From NCBI GenBank assembly GCA_022315425.1, contig JAIUPT010000033.1, positions 1,240,001 through 1,304,000 of the forward strand: DNA of 64,000 bases, read 5' to 3'. Positions 11,879 through 23,169 of this stretch are shown in pieces. Source of the DNA: Pseudevernia furfuracea (lineage: Eukaryota; Ascomycota; Lecanoromycetes; Lecanorales; Parmeliaceae). The translations under genes and the position numbers were made by a program. The notes below the pieces were generated by a model. It was not told the DNA's origin and did not search any database. It saw only the letters and a list, made by a program, of their open reading frames with translations. The first letter of the stretch is position 1, and each line of letters opens with the position of its first letter.

Positions 11879-12388
11879 TTTTGATAGTGATGGGAGAGCC
11901 ACCTGGCAGAGCGCGCCGTTGACTATGCAGTGGCTGTGTAGATGGCGGGTTTGGAGGTCTTGGAGTTGCCTTTACAATTCGATGACTCTGGGAGACTTTT
12001 ACTTAACGTGGAAGTCCTTGTGTAAGACTCGATTTGAGCTTTGATGGCGAGCTATCTGTTCTGTCGAGAGGTTGAAGGTCGAGGCCGTAAAGTACAGTAG
12101 AGATTCAGCTTTGTCCATGACGCAGGCGCTGGTCAGTCAAAGTTCCTGAGACGCCGCCCGGGACATTCGCCTCTTGACACGAGGGGCTGTTGTGTTAACA
12201 GTGCCCAATGAGTCACCACGTACGCATGAAACATGACTCGGCGCGTAGGCGTCATGGCCCCTCCCCGCCCTCCTCATGTGCTTGCTTTTGTATGGCCTGC
12301 ATGAGTTCATAGAGCTGCCCTAGTTGCTGGTCTGCACGGACCCGCATTAGCTAAACCCCCGTAATCTCAAAATATAAGTGTTATGATC
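11879..12388. other. Intergenic, includes a short tandem duplication at its right end
   Basis: No gene is supported. At 12362-12406 a ~22-bp unit (ATCTCAAAATATAAGTGTTAT core) is present twice in tandem. The right-hand copy contains the stop codon of the SDHAF3 gene. Confidence 0.7.
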
Positions 12389-12406
12389 TCAAAATATAAG
12401 TGTTAT
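12362..12406. repeat. 22-23 bp tandem duplication across the SDHAF3 stop codon
   Basis: The two copies, about 12362-12384 and 12385-12406, are nearly identical. In gene orientation the first copy encodes the last residues and the TGA; the second lies just 3' of it. Confidence 0.85.
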
Positions 12407-12794
12407 ACCACTCATCTTATCAATTTTGCCCTTGTCTATTCTCTCCCCCTTCCAAGAGCCGCCCTCGATATTTTGGGCGTACATCTGCCACTCGGTCAAG
12501 AATCCAATCTGTCGGTATTATTAGCTCCTTGAGTGTTGCTAGGAGTTGCCAATAATAACACAAAGTGAAGCTCACAATATGCATTGGATTCTCGACGTTG
12601 CGATGGGATCGATATTCACTCTTGATGTACTCATCTCCAAGCAGACGCATCTGCGGGTCCAAGTACTTCCGGTGTGCTCGCAGCAGGCGTCTGTACAGCG
12701 GTATTGGTGGTAGCAAAGCCAATGGAGCTGGCTTTAGTCCGTTGGTTGAGCCAACGGCTGTATGATTCGCCAGTAGTCGTAAAGAGAGTCTCAT
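12389..12794 (-). CDS. SDHAF3: Succinate dehydrogenase assembly factor 3 (Acn9/Sdh7, LYR family)
   Basis: Exons 12794-12576 and 12508-12389, with a 67-nt intron having a GCTAATAAT branch-like site; 112 aa. The protein has a short basic N-terminus suited to mitochondrial import, then the LYR-type signature PPIPLYRRLLRAHRK, then MRLLGDEYIKSEYRSHRNVENP, and after the intron IGFLTEWQMYAQNIEGGSWK. These are the hallmarks of Acn9/SDHAF3, a matrix chaperone that helps insert or protect the iron-sulfur subunit of succinate dehydrogenase. Skipping the intron would destroy the conserved second half, which supports the splice. The gene is divergent from MTQ2, with 142 bp between start codons. Confidence 0.92.
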
Positions 12795-12936
12795 GACTGA
12801 TTTTGGTGGTGGGTGAAAGTTCAAAAGGACTGCTGAAATCCAACCAAGTACGAAAGTTCGATTTTGCCCCGCAGATCATTTTTCCCACATTTAATTTCAA
12901 GCCTCAACCCCTCTCACTCCAGTCCGTGTCCAGGTG

Positions 12937-13743
12937 ATGCTGCCAACGCCAGCAACATCTCACGTGGACCCAGACCGCATATACGAGCCGGCGGAAGACT
13001 CGTACCTTCTCTTGGACACGCTGTCCTCAGAAGCCGAGAAGCAATTCCTCACTCAGCGATTTGCGGCGCATCGACCCACAGGACCTCATCGTGAACCAAA
13101 TCCCTCACCGCTAGTCCTCGAAGTCGGAACGGGCTCTGGCGTAGTCCTTGCCTTCGTCACTGCTCACGCCCATGCAATCCTCGGCCGAGCTGATGTCATT
13201 GCCTTGGGCACTGACGTGAACAGCTTCGCCTGCACGGTTACCAAGCAGACTGTGGCGCAAGCGTGTCAGGCGACTCGGGCGGGAGATGTCCACGACGACT
13301 CGGGTTTCATGCTCGCAGCACTGAGCGCAGATTTGACAAGTCCGTTGCGAGGCGGCGTAGTTGATTTGCTAATCTTCAACCCGCCATACGTGCCCTCTCC
13401 AGCCGTGCCCGAGCTTCGGCATCTGAAACTGGGAACGGCAGCGATGACAGATACCGAATGCACGTCACGGACATTTGAGGGAGACTCGTACCTGCTACAA
13501 TTGTCGTATGATGGAGGTGTGGATGGCATGGAGGTCACTAACAGACTGCTCGAGCGGCTTCCTAATGTGTTGAACCTTGCGAGAGGCGCAGCATACATAC
13601 TTCTGTGCGCGCAGAACAAACCCGTAGAAGTCATGCAACGTATAAGAGGGTGGGGCGATGGGTGGTCCGTCTCGGTTGTGGGTCATTCAGGGAAGAAGGC
13701 CGGATGGGAGAAGCTTCAGGTTATCAGAATCTGGCGTGGCTAG
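12937..13743 (+). CDS. MTQ2: eRF1 glutamine methyltransferase catalytic subunit (HemK2/Mtq2)
   Basis: Intronless, 268 aa; the start is the ATG at 12937, not the GTG three bases earlier. A class I SAM-dependent methyltransferase: motif I LEVGTGSGVVLAF at about residue 60, an acidic strand-2 end (GTDVNSFAC), and the catalytic NPPYVP at about 147 that defines the (D/N)PPY glutamine or N6-adenine methyltransferases. The N-terminal VYEPAEDSYLLLDTL-like segment (here IYEPAEDSYLLLDTL) is typical of HemK2/Mtq2. With the zinc protein Trm112, Mtq2 methylates the Gln of the GGQ motif of eRF1 in the cytosol, improving translation termination. The shared 142-bp promoter with SDHAF3 suggests both use the same regulatory DNA. 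Confidence 0.93.
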   Translation: MLPTPATSHVDPDRIYEPAEDSYLLLDTLSSEAEKQFLTQRFAAHRPTGPHREPNPSPLVLEVGTGSGVVLAFVTAHAHAILGRADVIALGTDVNSFACTVTKQTVAQACQATRAGDVHDDSGFMLAALSADLTSPLRGGVVDLLIFNPPYVPSPAVPELRHLKLGTAAMTDTECTSRTFEGDSYLLQLSYDGGVDGMEVTNRLLERLPNVLNLARGAAYILLCAQNKPVEVMQRIRGWGDGWSVSVVGHSGKKAGWEKLQVIRIWRG

Positions 13744-14043
13744 GGGTACTGCAGCAATGCCTGTACAAGCTGAGACATGCAGAACTTGTTCAATTGAGAA
13801 ATTGTGTTGATTGCTACTCGTGATGAAACTCCAATCGAAGTCGTCGGAGTCAATCACAGTGAGCCTGTCATCGAATAGATACTTTACCAGGCTCCGTAGC
13901 TTGAGACATTTTCCATGCCTGCCGTCTCTCTCAGGAGAGATTCAAGAACGCTTTTGGGAGAGCCATATTCCGTTCTCTCTGGCATTTCCATAACGACTAT
14001 CCGAACCACACCCCTGCGTTCTCTCTTCGTCTGCATCCGCTTC

Positions 14044-14606
14044 CTAGAAACCTCTCCCACCTCCCCTTCCCCTCCCACCCCTGAAACCACCACCACCACC
14101 ACCTCTGCCTCTGCCTCTCGGCCCCCCTCTCCCTCCACGTCCACCTCTATCCGCGACCTCCTTCCTAGCCTTATTCTTTGGCTTCGGCGCGTCATCGATC
14201 AACAGCGTATCCAACGGCAACGAGTCAGGCAGAATGTAATATCTGATTGTCGAACCACGGATATTGATCGTGTCGAGGGGAATGGGGTCGCGACCTTTGG
14301 GGGTCATTTTGACGGCGCGGAGAGCGGTGTTCATTTGGGGGGAGACGGAGGTGATGGTGCCGTGGAGGATCGTGCCTGTTAGAAAAGTGTTAGCATTGGC
14401 TTGGTCGGAGAACAAGCAGAATGCGATCGGCTCGAGGGAATCGTACCATTCTTGAGCTCAATTGTGACAGTTTCGTTCGCACATTTCATCAGGAATCTAG
14501 CAGGTGGTCAGCGGTTTTGCGAGGGACGAGCCTTGAAGTTGGAGCTCAGCTTGGAGATCTATCTCTGCAGAAGAGCAGGGTGTGAGGCTTACCTAACGAG
14601 CTTCAT
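14044..14606 (-). CDS. SMD1: Small nuclear ribonucleoprotein Sm D1
   Basis: Three exons: 14606-14593 (14 nt, MKLVR), 14496-14447, 14375-14044; 131 aa. The Sm1 part (RFLMKCANETVTIELKNGT) and Sm2 part (NIRGSTIRYYILPD) match Sm D1 closely, and the C-terminus is an arginine-glycine tail (RGGRGG repeats, residues ~95-131), the usual target of symmetric dimethylation. Sm D1 is one of seven ring proteins around the U-rich site of spliceosomal snRNAs. The tiny first exon and the 50-nt second exon are recovered only by following splice consensus; both give exact frame continuity. Its 3' end faces MTQ2 with a 300-bp gap. Confidence 0.95.
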
Positions 14607-15008
14607 CTTGGCTTGCTAGTTCCCTGTTAGAGTGTTCAAGGCTTTCGTGGGTGAAGAATAGCCAGGGTCGGTGTCGGTAATATTGTTGCTGGGCGATGGC
14701 GCTCAATTTTGGATACTTGATTTTGGCTTGGCGGTGCTAACTCAACTTGGACGCGTGTCAAGATCTCCAGTGGATTTCGACACTTCACTCTTAGATACAG
14801 AGATAAATCAAGGGATTTTGATAGCCTATAATCTCACGTAAAGAAGTCTCAAGGTAGATTGCTCAGATGTCAATGCAAAAACGATTCCTGAAAAGCTGCT
14901 TGGTGCGCAGTGATATCGACAACTATATGCCGCGTAACGCATCTACCATAATTCTAGCACGCGGTCCAAGCCATGCTGTACAGATCACGAAAGGTCTTCG
15001 TTCCTCCT
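14607..15008. other. Intergenic between SmD1 start and Pkr1 end
   Basis: No ORF with recognisable content. It is the promoter side of SMD1 and the 3' side of PKR1, both on the minus strand. Confidence 0.6.
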
Positions 15009-15515
15009 CTATCTATCCGCCTCTCCTGCTTCTGAAATCTTATCCCACTCAGAATCCGTACTCAGATCTCCCGACGAGGCCTCCCCGGAGCTCATTCTCT
15101 TGCGCAGTGCACCTTGTGCAGACTCCGGTCTCAAGAGTCCTTCTGTCTTGCTCCTTGAGATGCTGTCCGAGACTCCTCCCTCGCTCTGAGGAGCCCCACC
15201 TTCCGTCTCGGTCCCACTATCCTCCACCACTCCCCTCCCATCGTGCCCCTTCCCTTTTTTCATCTCTCTCGACTGCTTCACGTCTCTCTCTTTTTGGTTT
15301 GCAGCTTCTAGCTCAGTAACAAACCAGTTGATTGCCCACCACAGTCCGGCGCATAGAAACGAGAGGACGACGAAGTGGACACTGTATGTGAGGATAAGGA
15401 GGACGAGGAGCACAACCTGGAGGGCCGCGAAGGAGGCATTGGTTGCGATTATGATGGAGGGAGTTGGGCCAGGTGTGAAGATGGAGGAGATGAGGTCGGT
15501 GAAGAAGGTTGCCAT
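15009..15515 (-). CDS. PKR1: V-ATPase assembly factor Pkr1
   Basis: Intronless, 168 aa; the ATG at 15515 starts the conserved MATFFTDL; the frame upstream has only a GTG. Residues 1-25 carry the IFTPGPTP signature, and two adjacent hydrophobic helices (about 28-66, ending LWWAINWFVTELE) match the ER membrane protein Pkr1. In yeast this protein helps assemble the V0 sector of the vacuolar ATPase. The remaining ~95 residues are a hydrophilic Ser/Glu/Gly tail that varies between fungi. Confidence 0.88.
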   Translation of the reverse strand: MATFFTDLISSIFTPGPTPSIIIATNASFAALQVVLLVLLILTYSVHFVVLSFLCAGLWWAINWFVTELEAANQKERDVKQSREMKKGKGHDGRGVVEDSGTETEGGAPQSEGGVSDSISRSKTEGLLRPESAQGALRKRMSSGEASSGDLSTDSEWDKISEAGEADR

Positions 15516-16237
15516 GGTGGATGTGGGAAGACGGAGTTCAGATCGGATCGAAGAGGTGTTAGAGTTCGGGGGCAGCGTCACGGAGGATTCGGACTCCGAT
15601 TTTTAGTATATTCAGCGAGATCCTTTGCGATCAGCTTTAAGTGGGTGCGTCTCAACTTCGAATATACGAGTGTTTTAATGAGAATATTGGGAAGCTGCCT
15701 TGTTGAAAGATCGAATGGTGAGCATCGGGCAAATCTATATGGACAATAGGCTGATGGAGATATACATTTGACACGTATATATGCGAGAAGTTGTGGCCTG
15801 GAGACGTGTTGATTCGTGATCTGATTGTCACGTTGCCAAGCGCCAATCGATAAGGCAAGCGCTACTCACTCAGCCCTACGCAGTGTGATGGTATTGATCC
15901 AACAACTTCGAACTTCAAGGGCCAAAAGCTCTCACGTCCAGCTATGAATGTCCCAAAGCCATGAGCACAACTGTTTTCAATAATGTATACCTTACGGTGC
16001 TCTGGAGAAACTAGATATAATGTACTCTTCTTTGCTCGGGTTCAATTACTACCAGATCACTACTTCTATGGTGCTACAGACTGTTAAAAGTGGGGAAGCT
16101 TTTAGCGACAGCGCGTGACTTATTTTCATGTTTGACAAACACAAACATTTCCACATTTTCTTTATATTCCGGCACTACCATCTTGAATTTGTTCTGTTCT
16201 TCACTGCTCTTGTCCATTTGCAAAGACCTCTTCAGCT
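15516..16237. other. Divergent promoter region between PKR1 and the sugar transporter
   Basis: 722 bp with no supported gene. It is AT-rich just before the transporter start (runs of TTTC and CTTT typical of fungal leaders), and its left part is the PKR1 upstream region. Confidence 0.6.
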
Positions 16238-18477
16238 ATGGCCAAGGATATTATCGCACGGGATGGGGACATACCCATACAGAACAGTGGCGACATCTCC
16301 ATACATCATTCTGAGGCGGTGTGGGAACACCGAGATACTTATGGACCACCAGGTTTCAAGGGCGTGTTCACTAATTACTATGCGGCGCTCTGTGCGGCGT
16401 TCGCTGCAATCGGAGGCATGATCTTCGGATATGATCAAGGCGTTGTTTCTGTCATACTTGTTATGCCCCAGTTCCTGGCGCAGTTCCCCAGGGTATCGGA
16501 TACTGTGAGTGGAGCAGGTTTCTGGAAGGGTCTGTTGACAGCGATGATTGAGTTGGGCGCGCTGATTGGAGCCATAAATCAAGGCGTGAGTGTGCTTTGT
16601 AGTATTTCCCTCCTATTCCGTATCCCAATCTGAGTCGTAAGCCACGATCCGAGGTGAATGTATTCCCCAATATAGTTTATGCCTCAACTCTTATCTTAGA
16701 GGACAATGCTGAAACCGCAGTCGTCAAGTGGATTGCCGACAAGATCTCTAGGAAGTATTCAATTGTGGTCGCCGTGACGATTTTCACCATAGGTTCGGTC
16801 CTGCAAACAGCATCGATCAGCTATGCGATGTTGGTTACTGCCAGACTTATTGGTGGTATTGGCATTGGTATGTTGAGCATGGTTGCACCGTTGTACATCT
16901 CCGAGATCTCGCCGCCAGAGATTCGAGGCGCATTGCTAGTCCTTGAGGAATTGAGTATCGTCACGGGAATTGTCGTTGCGTTCTGGATCACATACGGCAC
17001 GCGTTACATGACCGGAGAATGGGCCTGGCGATTACCATTCTTGCTTCAACTAGTTCCCGGTCTTGTGCTTGGATCAGGAATCTTGTCCCTTCCATTCTCG
17101 TGAGTCCTCTGAATGAATACATAAGCGTTATCCGTAAGAGAAGTCGCTGACAGTGCGCACTTACAGGCCCCGTTGGCTTGTGTCAAAGGATAGGGATACA
17201 GAAGCATTGCAGGCTTTGGCCAAATTGAGACAACTGCCGATGACCGATACCCGCATCCAACAAGAATGGGTTGACATCCGGGCTGAGGTAGCCTTCCACA
17301 AGGAAGTTAGCGCTTTGAGGCACCCGGAGCTCCAGGACCGTAGTGTGATGAGCCGCATAAAACTTGAGATCGCCTCTTGGACCGACTGCTTTAAACGGGG
17401 TTGCTGGCGGAGGACGCATATTGGAGTTGGGCTTATGTTTTTCCAACAGTTTTGCGGGATCAATGCACTGATCTATTACTCACCAACCTTGTTTGAAACT
17501 ATGGGTCTGGATTATAGCCTCCAACTGATCATGTCTGGCGTCCTCAATATCACTCAGCTCGTTGGGGTAATTACCAGTCTCTGGACAATGGACAGGTTTG
17601 GACGACGGCCACTGTTGCTTTGGGGCAGCTTCTTTATGACGCTGTCACATCTGATCATCGCCATTCTGGTGGGCAAGTTCTCCCGTGACTGGCCAGGCCA
17701 CCGTACAGCGGGCTGGATTAGTGTTGCATTCCTGTTGTTTTATATGCTGAGTTTCGGAGCTTCATGGGGACCCGTACGTACTTTTCATAGTAATTTCTCC
17801 CTGTTTGTACCAAGATCCAACTCTCAAGATATTTTGGGCAAGCAGAACGTTCCCTTCACTCCCGAGACCTGTCCTGCTGTTCTGATTCTTGCTGCTCAGC
17901 TTCTTCCCTCTGGTGCCTGAACAAATAATGCTGACTCCGAAATCTGCGCAGGTGCCCTGGGCAATGCCATCCGAAATTTTCCCGTCTTCTTTGAGAGCAA
18001 AAGGCGTGGCGTTAGCGACGTGTTCGAATTGGCTGAACAACTTCATCATTGGTCTCATCACTCCACCTCTCGTGGTCAACACTGGATTTGGGGCTTATAC
18101 TTTCTTCGCCGTCTTCTGCTTGCTGTCACTAATTTGGACTGCTTTCTTCGTACCTGAAACCAGTGGCAGTGAGTGGCATGCGATATCCATTTTCCCAGGC
18201 AGCGATCTAACACTGCCACTAGGAACACTAGAAGCCATGGACCAGTACGTTATTTCTGAGTCTATGTTTCCTCTGCTGAATTGAGGTTTTTTACTCTTCA
18301 AACACGTTGGATGACTCGATATACACCATGGAATAGGCAATACTGACTGCGAGATTTCTATCCAGTGTCTTCAAGGACATCATTAGCGAACAGGAGGAAG
18401 CACGAAGGAAGGCTATAGAGAGCGAAATCATGGGCAGTGCGAATTCGACGACCAGGCAAGAGGGCGAAGTTCCATGA
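16238..18477 (+). CDS. MFS sugar/monosaccharide transporter
   Basis: Six exons: 16238-16585, 16729-17099, 17167-17773, 17952-18168, 18223-18244, 18366-18477; 558 aa. It shows the sugar-porter landmarks in order: GYDQGVVS in TM1, the D-x-x-SRK loop after TM2 (WIADKISRKYS), R-rich loop 6 start PRWLVSKD, QQFCGINALIYYSPTLF in TM7, DRFGRRP after TM8, VPWAMPSEIFPSSLRAKG and the PETSGRTLEAMDHVF end. Twelve membrane helices are expected at the plasma membrane. The family covers hexose, quinate and related polyol transporters and the substrate cannot be chosen here. Introns 1, 3 and 5 are unusually long (143, 178 and 121 nt) for this window; intron 1 in particular could be two introns around a tiny exon. 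Confidence 0.88.
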
Positions 18478-19127
18478 AACTTGTTTCAAGCAGTCGAAGC
18501 AGGGATGGAATAGGCAGCGTAAATTCCTGGACTGAAATAACCCACGGCGCTATCCATACTAAGGTGAGTGTGGGCAGTGGAAAGAGCATCACATCACATT
18601 ATTGCCCGATTGTCAAGGTTTCAACTAGCAGTTCGGACATTGGCATCTACCTATCCGATGACCGAGAGGGTCGCTACAACAAGCCGCCGAAGGCGAGTCG
18701 GGGACGAACACGCTCCCCAGGATTTAAATGCAGACGGTCCATTGGTTGCATAGTAGAATTCAGCAACCTCGGGTCGTACTCGTAACAAGCCATTATTTTG
18801 CGGTTCCATGAAGGATTGTTTGGATATGTTGAAGTCAAGTTGATTGTTAATGAGCTTGTAAGCTCTACGGAGTATAATGGGATATACTAATGGGATGGGA
18901 TGGATATGCCCGCCAATCGGGGAGATATGAGACCGAATGCGAATGACAAATGCATGAATCCTACGCTAAACCTCAAGGGGCAACAGAATCAGGCCATCAG
19001 CCTACTATATGGGTGCCGAGGTTGCGCCTTTGCTACTAGGATGATCTGCATAGCCGAGCTGCAGTGTGCTTCAGCCCTGGCGAAGGAAGTTAAGGTGGGA
19101 AGGAATTCATAGGGCTTGACATGTGGC

Positions 19128-19172
19128 ATCCATGAACCATGATCCATGAAGCATGAACCATAAACCATGATC
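19128..19172. repeat. ATGAACC/ATGATCC degenerate short repeat
   Basis: A run of five or six near-copies of a 7-10 bp unit built on CCATGA(A/T)C, visible by eye between positions 19128 and 19172. Unit spacing is irregular. Confidence 0.7.
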
Positions 19173-19288
19173 CCTGGTGCCTGGCATATGTACACGAGTC
19201 AATATTGGGGGCTCTGAGATAGGGACTCGACATGAGTGTTTCGCATTGGCGAGCATGCCCAGGTTTTCCCTAGGTATCAATGCTGAAG

Positions 19289-19322
19289 TATGATTGGTAT
19301 GATTGGTATGATTGCTATGATT
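19289..19322. repeat. 9-bp repeat TATGATTGG, about 3.7 copies
   Basis: TATGATTGG occurs twice exactly, then as TATGATTGC and TATGATTTC. A short microsatellite-like array in non-coding DNA. Confidence 0.8.
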
Positions 19323-20041
19323 TCTATCTAGAATAGGTATCCTCTCGGCGTCTGACACTGAGATGACCATTTCAATCGACACGGCACGGTCAATGTCTTT
19401 TTCAGCCTCAACGTCACCATTGAGAGCGAGAAAGTGCAGTCATTGCGGTAGAGCTGGAGTAAATGTTTCGGCGACCCCGAATGAAGGCCTCCGAGGTGAT
19501 TAGAACGTGGATGACTGTGAAAAGAAGAAGAAGTTGGATAGGTAAAGTGAAGTAGGTAATAAGATTGAGGGAAGCAAGCATTGATACTTTACTTGATTTC
19601 AATAATTTCATTTTAAGGATGGAATTGTGCATAGTCATGCTGGTGCTTGCATACGTGCATACTCGTACATACGGTATGTGATCCGAAGTCAGGAAGGGCA
19701 CCTTAGGGTTTTGAGGGCCGCAAGCCCGCAACCTTCGACGCGGGGCTTGGCGGGAAGCTGTGAGGGCCGTTGGTGTAAAGTGTAGACTGTAGAGTAGAAA
19801 ATAGTACCGTAAATTCATTCATTTTGACATTTGTCGAGTAAAACTCTTAAGGTAACAGTATAACAAAATAACAAACACTCATCAACTGAGGTATTTTTTT
19901 TTTCTTTTTTTTTTTCACTTACTCTCTTATTCTATTCTGTGATTCAACGAGGGGGAGGCTTTTTAGCTGCGCGCAAGATTTCCCCGTTTCAACCTGTCCA
20001 GTGTCGACTAAGCCTAGTCTGAGCCTCCCCACTACTCCCCT

Positions 20042-20117
20042 CTACCTAGAGTACCTTAGGTACCTTACCTTACCTAGAAGTACCTTACCTACCTTACCTT
20101 AAGGTAACCTAACCTAT
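20042..20117. repeat. TACCT(T) degenerate array
   Basis: About a dozen overlapping TACCT/TACCTT units with interspersed GTACCT and CCTAGA, ending in AAGGTAACC, an inverted form of the same unit. Such TACCT-rich stretches are common upstream of mould genes. It lies about 1.6 kb before the C2H2 start codon. Confidence 0.75.
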
Positions 20118-21723
20118 CCCTAATTTTTTGCCTCTTCACCGCCTGAACACCGCACCGAACGTACCTATGTTTGGTAATCAGATGATCGACCTTTCAATGT
20201 CACAATCCCGACTAGACTCTGCAGATCATGTCACCATACAGGTTAAGCCACAGATGCAGATGCGGCATGCTTCGCTACGCTACTTTCGCGGCCTCGCTAC
20301 CTCTTGTCGCCCATCCTTCCAGAGGTCAATAGACAATAATAGCATGTACCCAAATGTGCCCCCAATCTTGCCAAGCATCATGCTCTCACAAACCTTTTCC
20401 CTTTTCCCTTTTCACTTTTCCCTTTTCCTACTTTTGCCCATGTCCAGCTTCCTGAAGCAATTTGGCACCTGCTTAAGCTACCTGACCTTAGCCTTCCAGC
20501 AGATGCCGAACAGACTAGGTATCTTGTCGCTTTTCAGCTCTGTCTCCGACCTGCAACCTAGCAAAGTCGTCGCAATCTCCCACCCGATGACCCAGTAGCA
20601 GACGAGGAATAAGCGCCCCCGTGCCTCGAAGAAGCATGGAGAAATGAAGAGGCACTAAAAGGCATACCAAGCCTTTCAAAGTGTGTGAATGGTGGAAGGA
20701 TTTCGAGGCCGGTCATGCCACTTCCCCTGAACGCTGTTCCAAGTGCCCCGCGCACACCGTTTCTTGACCGCTCGTGAAACAAGTGCGCCTCTATCCCGAC
20801 TTCGTCTAGCCAGAAACGAATGCAACTCCAAAATGTCAGCTCGGAGCAACCGTTGATGCCTAGCATCCTGTGCTTATATTCATTCGCCTTCGATGACTAC
20901 TAACCCCCCATAGGGCTGTGACTGGTGAAACGAAGGATTCAAATGCACGGCTGCGGGAAAATCCAACTCGCCCTACCCATCGCTCGCATCCCTGCGCCAC
21001 ATGCTCTGTTTCGAGTAGCTCATCTCCAATGTTTAGTGCGCATCTTTCCATCTAGATCCGTGGTAACCGAAGCGTTCCTCGCTTTACGGCCTTGCGATTC
21101 GTTAGTCCAACGGCTTGACCCACCCAAGCCCAAAACTGTTGCCAAACCACGCAATAAGCTGTCATCACGGGTTTCATGGAGATAGTAATCAAGTGCGGTG
21201 CGGTGAATGTCAGAAGTCTCTTTCTTACTTAGGGTCCTTCTCTTCCTTCTCCCAGGCACCTTCTTTCCTAAAATCTTTTTCCCTTCTCAGCCTTTCCCTT
21301 GAAACAGTAGCTTTTCAACTCTTCGTCTTTCGGCGTCTGCATGCAAGACAGGTCGTTAAACACTTGTGTCAACTTGTTGGTTGCATCGTACCCGAATCAG
21401 GATTCAGAGGCGTGGGCAACCCCGTGAAAGTTAACAAGGGTCTGCATCCTCCGGAATCCATCAACCATTTGACACTGGCCACTCACGATACGCCAGGCTT
21501 AGCGATCCTGCGATTTATATTCAGAGCCATTGCCTCGTTGGGATCTAGCAACAACTACTCTTCACCATCGTTGCACGATCCATCAAAGACTTCACACCAC
21601 GTACGTTTATTTTTGAAATCAGATATATACTTCACAATTGTTCATGTTCTAGCCGGCTGCAAGTTAAACCACATTGAAAAATCTTGTTTGTTCCTCCATT
21701 TCATTACATCCATAACGTTCAAA

Positions 21724-23169
21724 ATGTCTCGCTCTCATCGCCGTCCTTCAGACTACTCACGTGGAAGCAGTCCCCGTATTGACCGAAACCTTTCCGTTAC
21801 CGAAGCCAGCTTCCAAAATCTTGGGTTAAACGAGACCGCTGGAGCTCAATATCAGTCCGGACCGTCTTCGTATCTTTTGCCCGATCAGCGAAGTCGACGA
21901 CCGTCGTATCCTCGAAGCGGACTCAGTTCAGGCTATCTCCAACCCGATTACGTTTCCAGCAGCTATACCCGAGCTGCATCACCGGCTTCCTTCTCGGCTT
22001 TAGAAAGCTCTACCTCCTTCGGAACAACTCTGCTAGATCCTTCAGACTACCAGCTTTTCTCCGATACTGGAACCTTCAGCACTCGTGCGAGCCCATTCTC
22101 AACAAGCGCACTTGGCCGGACGGACATGGGGTAAATTGAGAGACCAGTGTCCCATGTGGCCTACTACTCTAACAGCTTCCAGTAGTTATCCATATCCATC
22201 AGACACAATGACAAGCTACCGCGACACGAGCTCTTACGGCCCATCAAGGTCGCCTTCTCAGCGAGGTGAGTCCATGACCATTTAATTGAACGCAAATTCC
22301 TCCATAGACTAAATCATTCAGGCTATACCAATCCGAGCACGGAAGCTTCTTTATCACGCAGTATGTCTGGTCCCTCCGGTCCTAGCATACTGCCAAGCTC
22401 GGCCTATGGTGGATTTAGAGATGTAGAGCGTGAGGTTGCTCGGCAGCGGCAGCGAAAGCTTCATGAGTCTCGGCGTCAGTCGAAGCTCCTTCTACGGAGG
22501 ACTATGCTGCCGAGCACCCTATACGCTAGGCCGGGCGAGGTAGATACTGAGAGCGGTTCGATTGACTATCTTCTAGCTCATTCCGGATCGTCATACGATA
22601 GCCACAGCGCTTACGCTCGAACCCCTTCGACTTCCTCAGCCCAAGGTTCTTATTTGACGGGCGCCTCATCGTGAGTTCAAATGTTCTTTATTGGCAAAAC
22701 TCTCAATGCTGACTCTCGCCGTGCAGTTCTCCTTACGATATTCCTTACACAACGACTTACGGTACAAGCGGCGTCGGCTCGCATGCAATGTATTCTTCGT
22801 AAGTCGAACTACGACACGGGTTTTTTTCAAGCCTACGCTAATCTTCACAGAAGCTCGAATATCCCAGGCCTTCCTTCCACGTCAAGTGCCATGTATGGCT
22901 ACCGCGGCGATAGGCGAGGCTCCGGTGTGCCATCAAATATGGAACCAGTTGTGATTGAGACTCCGAAGAAGCCTCAATGCTGGGATCACGGCTGCAACGG
23001 TCGGCAATTCTCCACGTTCAGCAACCTTCTTAGGCACCAACGGGAGAAATCTGGCACTTCATCAAAGTCCGTCTGTCCCCGCTGCGGTGCAGAATTCACG
23101 AGGAAGACAGCCAGAGACGGACATTTGGCGCACGACAAGTGCAAAGCGAGATCCTCGTCAGATCGTTGA
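21724..23169 (+). CDS. C2H2 zinc-finger protein with Ser/Tyr-rich N-terminus
   Basis: Five exons: 21724-22130, 22183-22265, 22322-22670, 22727-22798, 22851-23169; 409 aa. The ATG at 21724 follows an AAA context (TTCAAAATG) and starts MSRSHRRPSDYSRGSS. Residues 1-340 are Ser/Tyr/Arg/Pro-rich and probably disordered. Residues ~346-400 hold two fingers: CWDHGC..RQFSTFSNLLRHQ..K and VCPRCGAEFTRKTARDGHLAHDKC. The second has CxxC then H-x-x-x-x-C, so it is a C2HC variant. Fingers of this kind at the extreme C-terminus occur in many uncharacterised fungal transcription-factor-like proteins. DNA binding is plausible but not shown. Confidence 0.82.

Larger units (their letters stand above)
18478..21723. 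other. Gene-poor, repeat-bearing 3.2-kb region and long leader of the C2H2 gene
   Basis: No convincing CDS. It holds short simple repeats listed separately and pyrimidine-rich tracts near 19890-19920 and 20395-20430. The last few hundred bases probably include the transcription start and leader of the zinc-finger gene; a GTACGT...TTCTAG segment (about 21600-21652) could be a 5'UTR intron. A 134-codon minus frame at 19818-19414 looks like chance translation of AT-rich DNA. Confidence 0.55.

Noticed and set aside
19414..19818. 134-codon minus-strand frame in the gene-poor region
   Set aside because: AT-rich translation with no motif, no splice partner and a simple-repeat neighbourhood.
21115..22134. 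Long plus-strand frame starting 600 bp before the zinc-finger ATG
   Set aside because: The extra N-terminal part reads as translated 5' leader (Phe/Leu/Ser-rich, no domain). The ATG at 21724 in good context starts the conserved-looking serine-rich protein.
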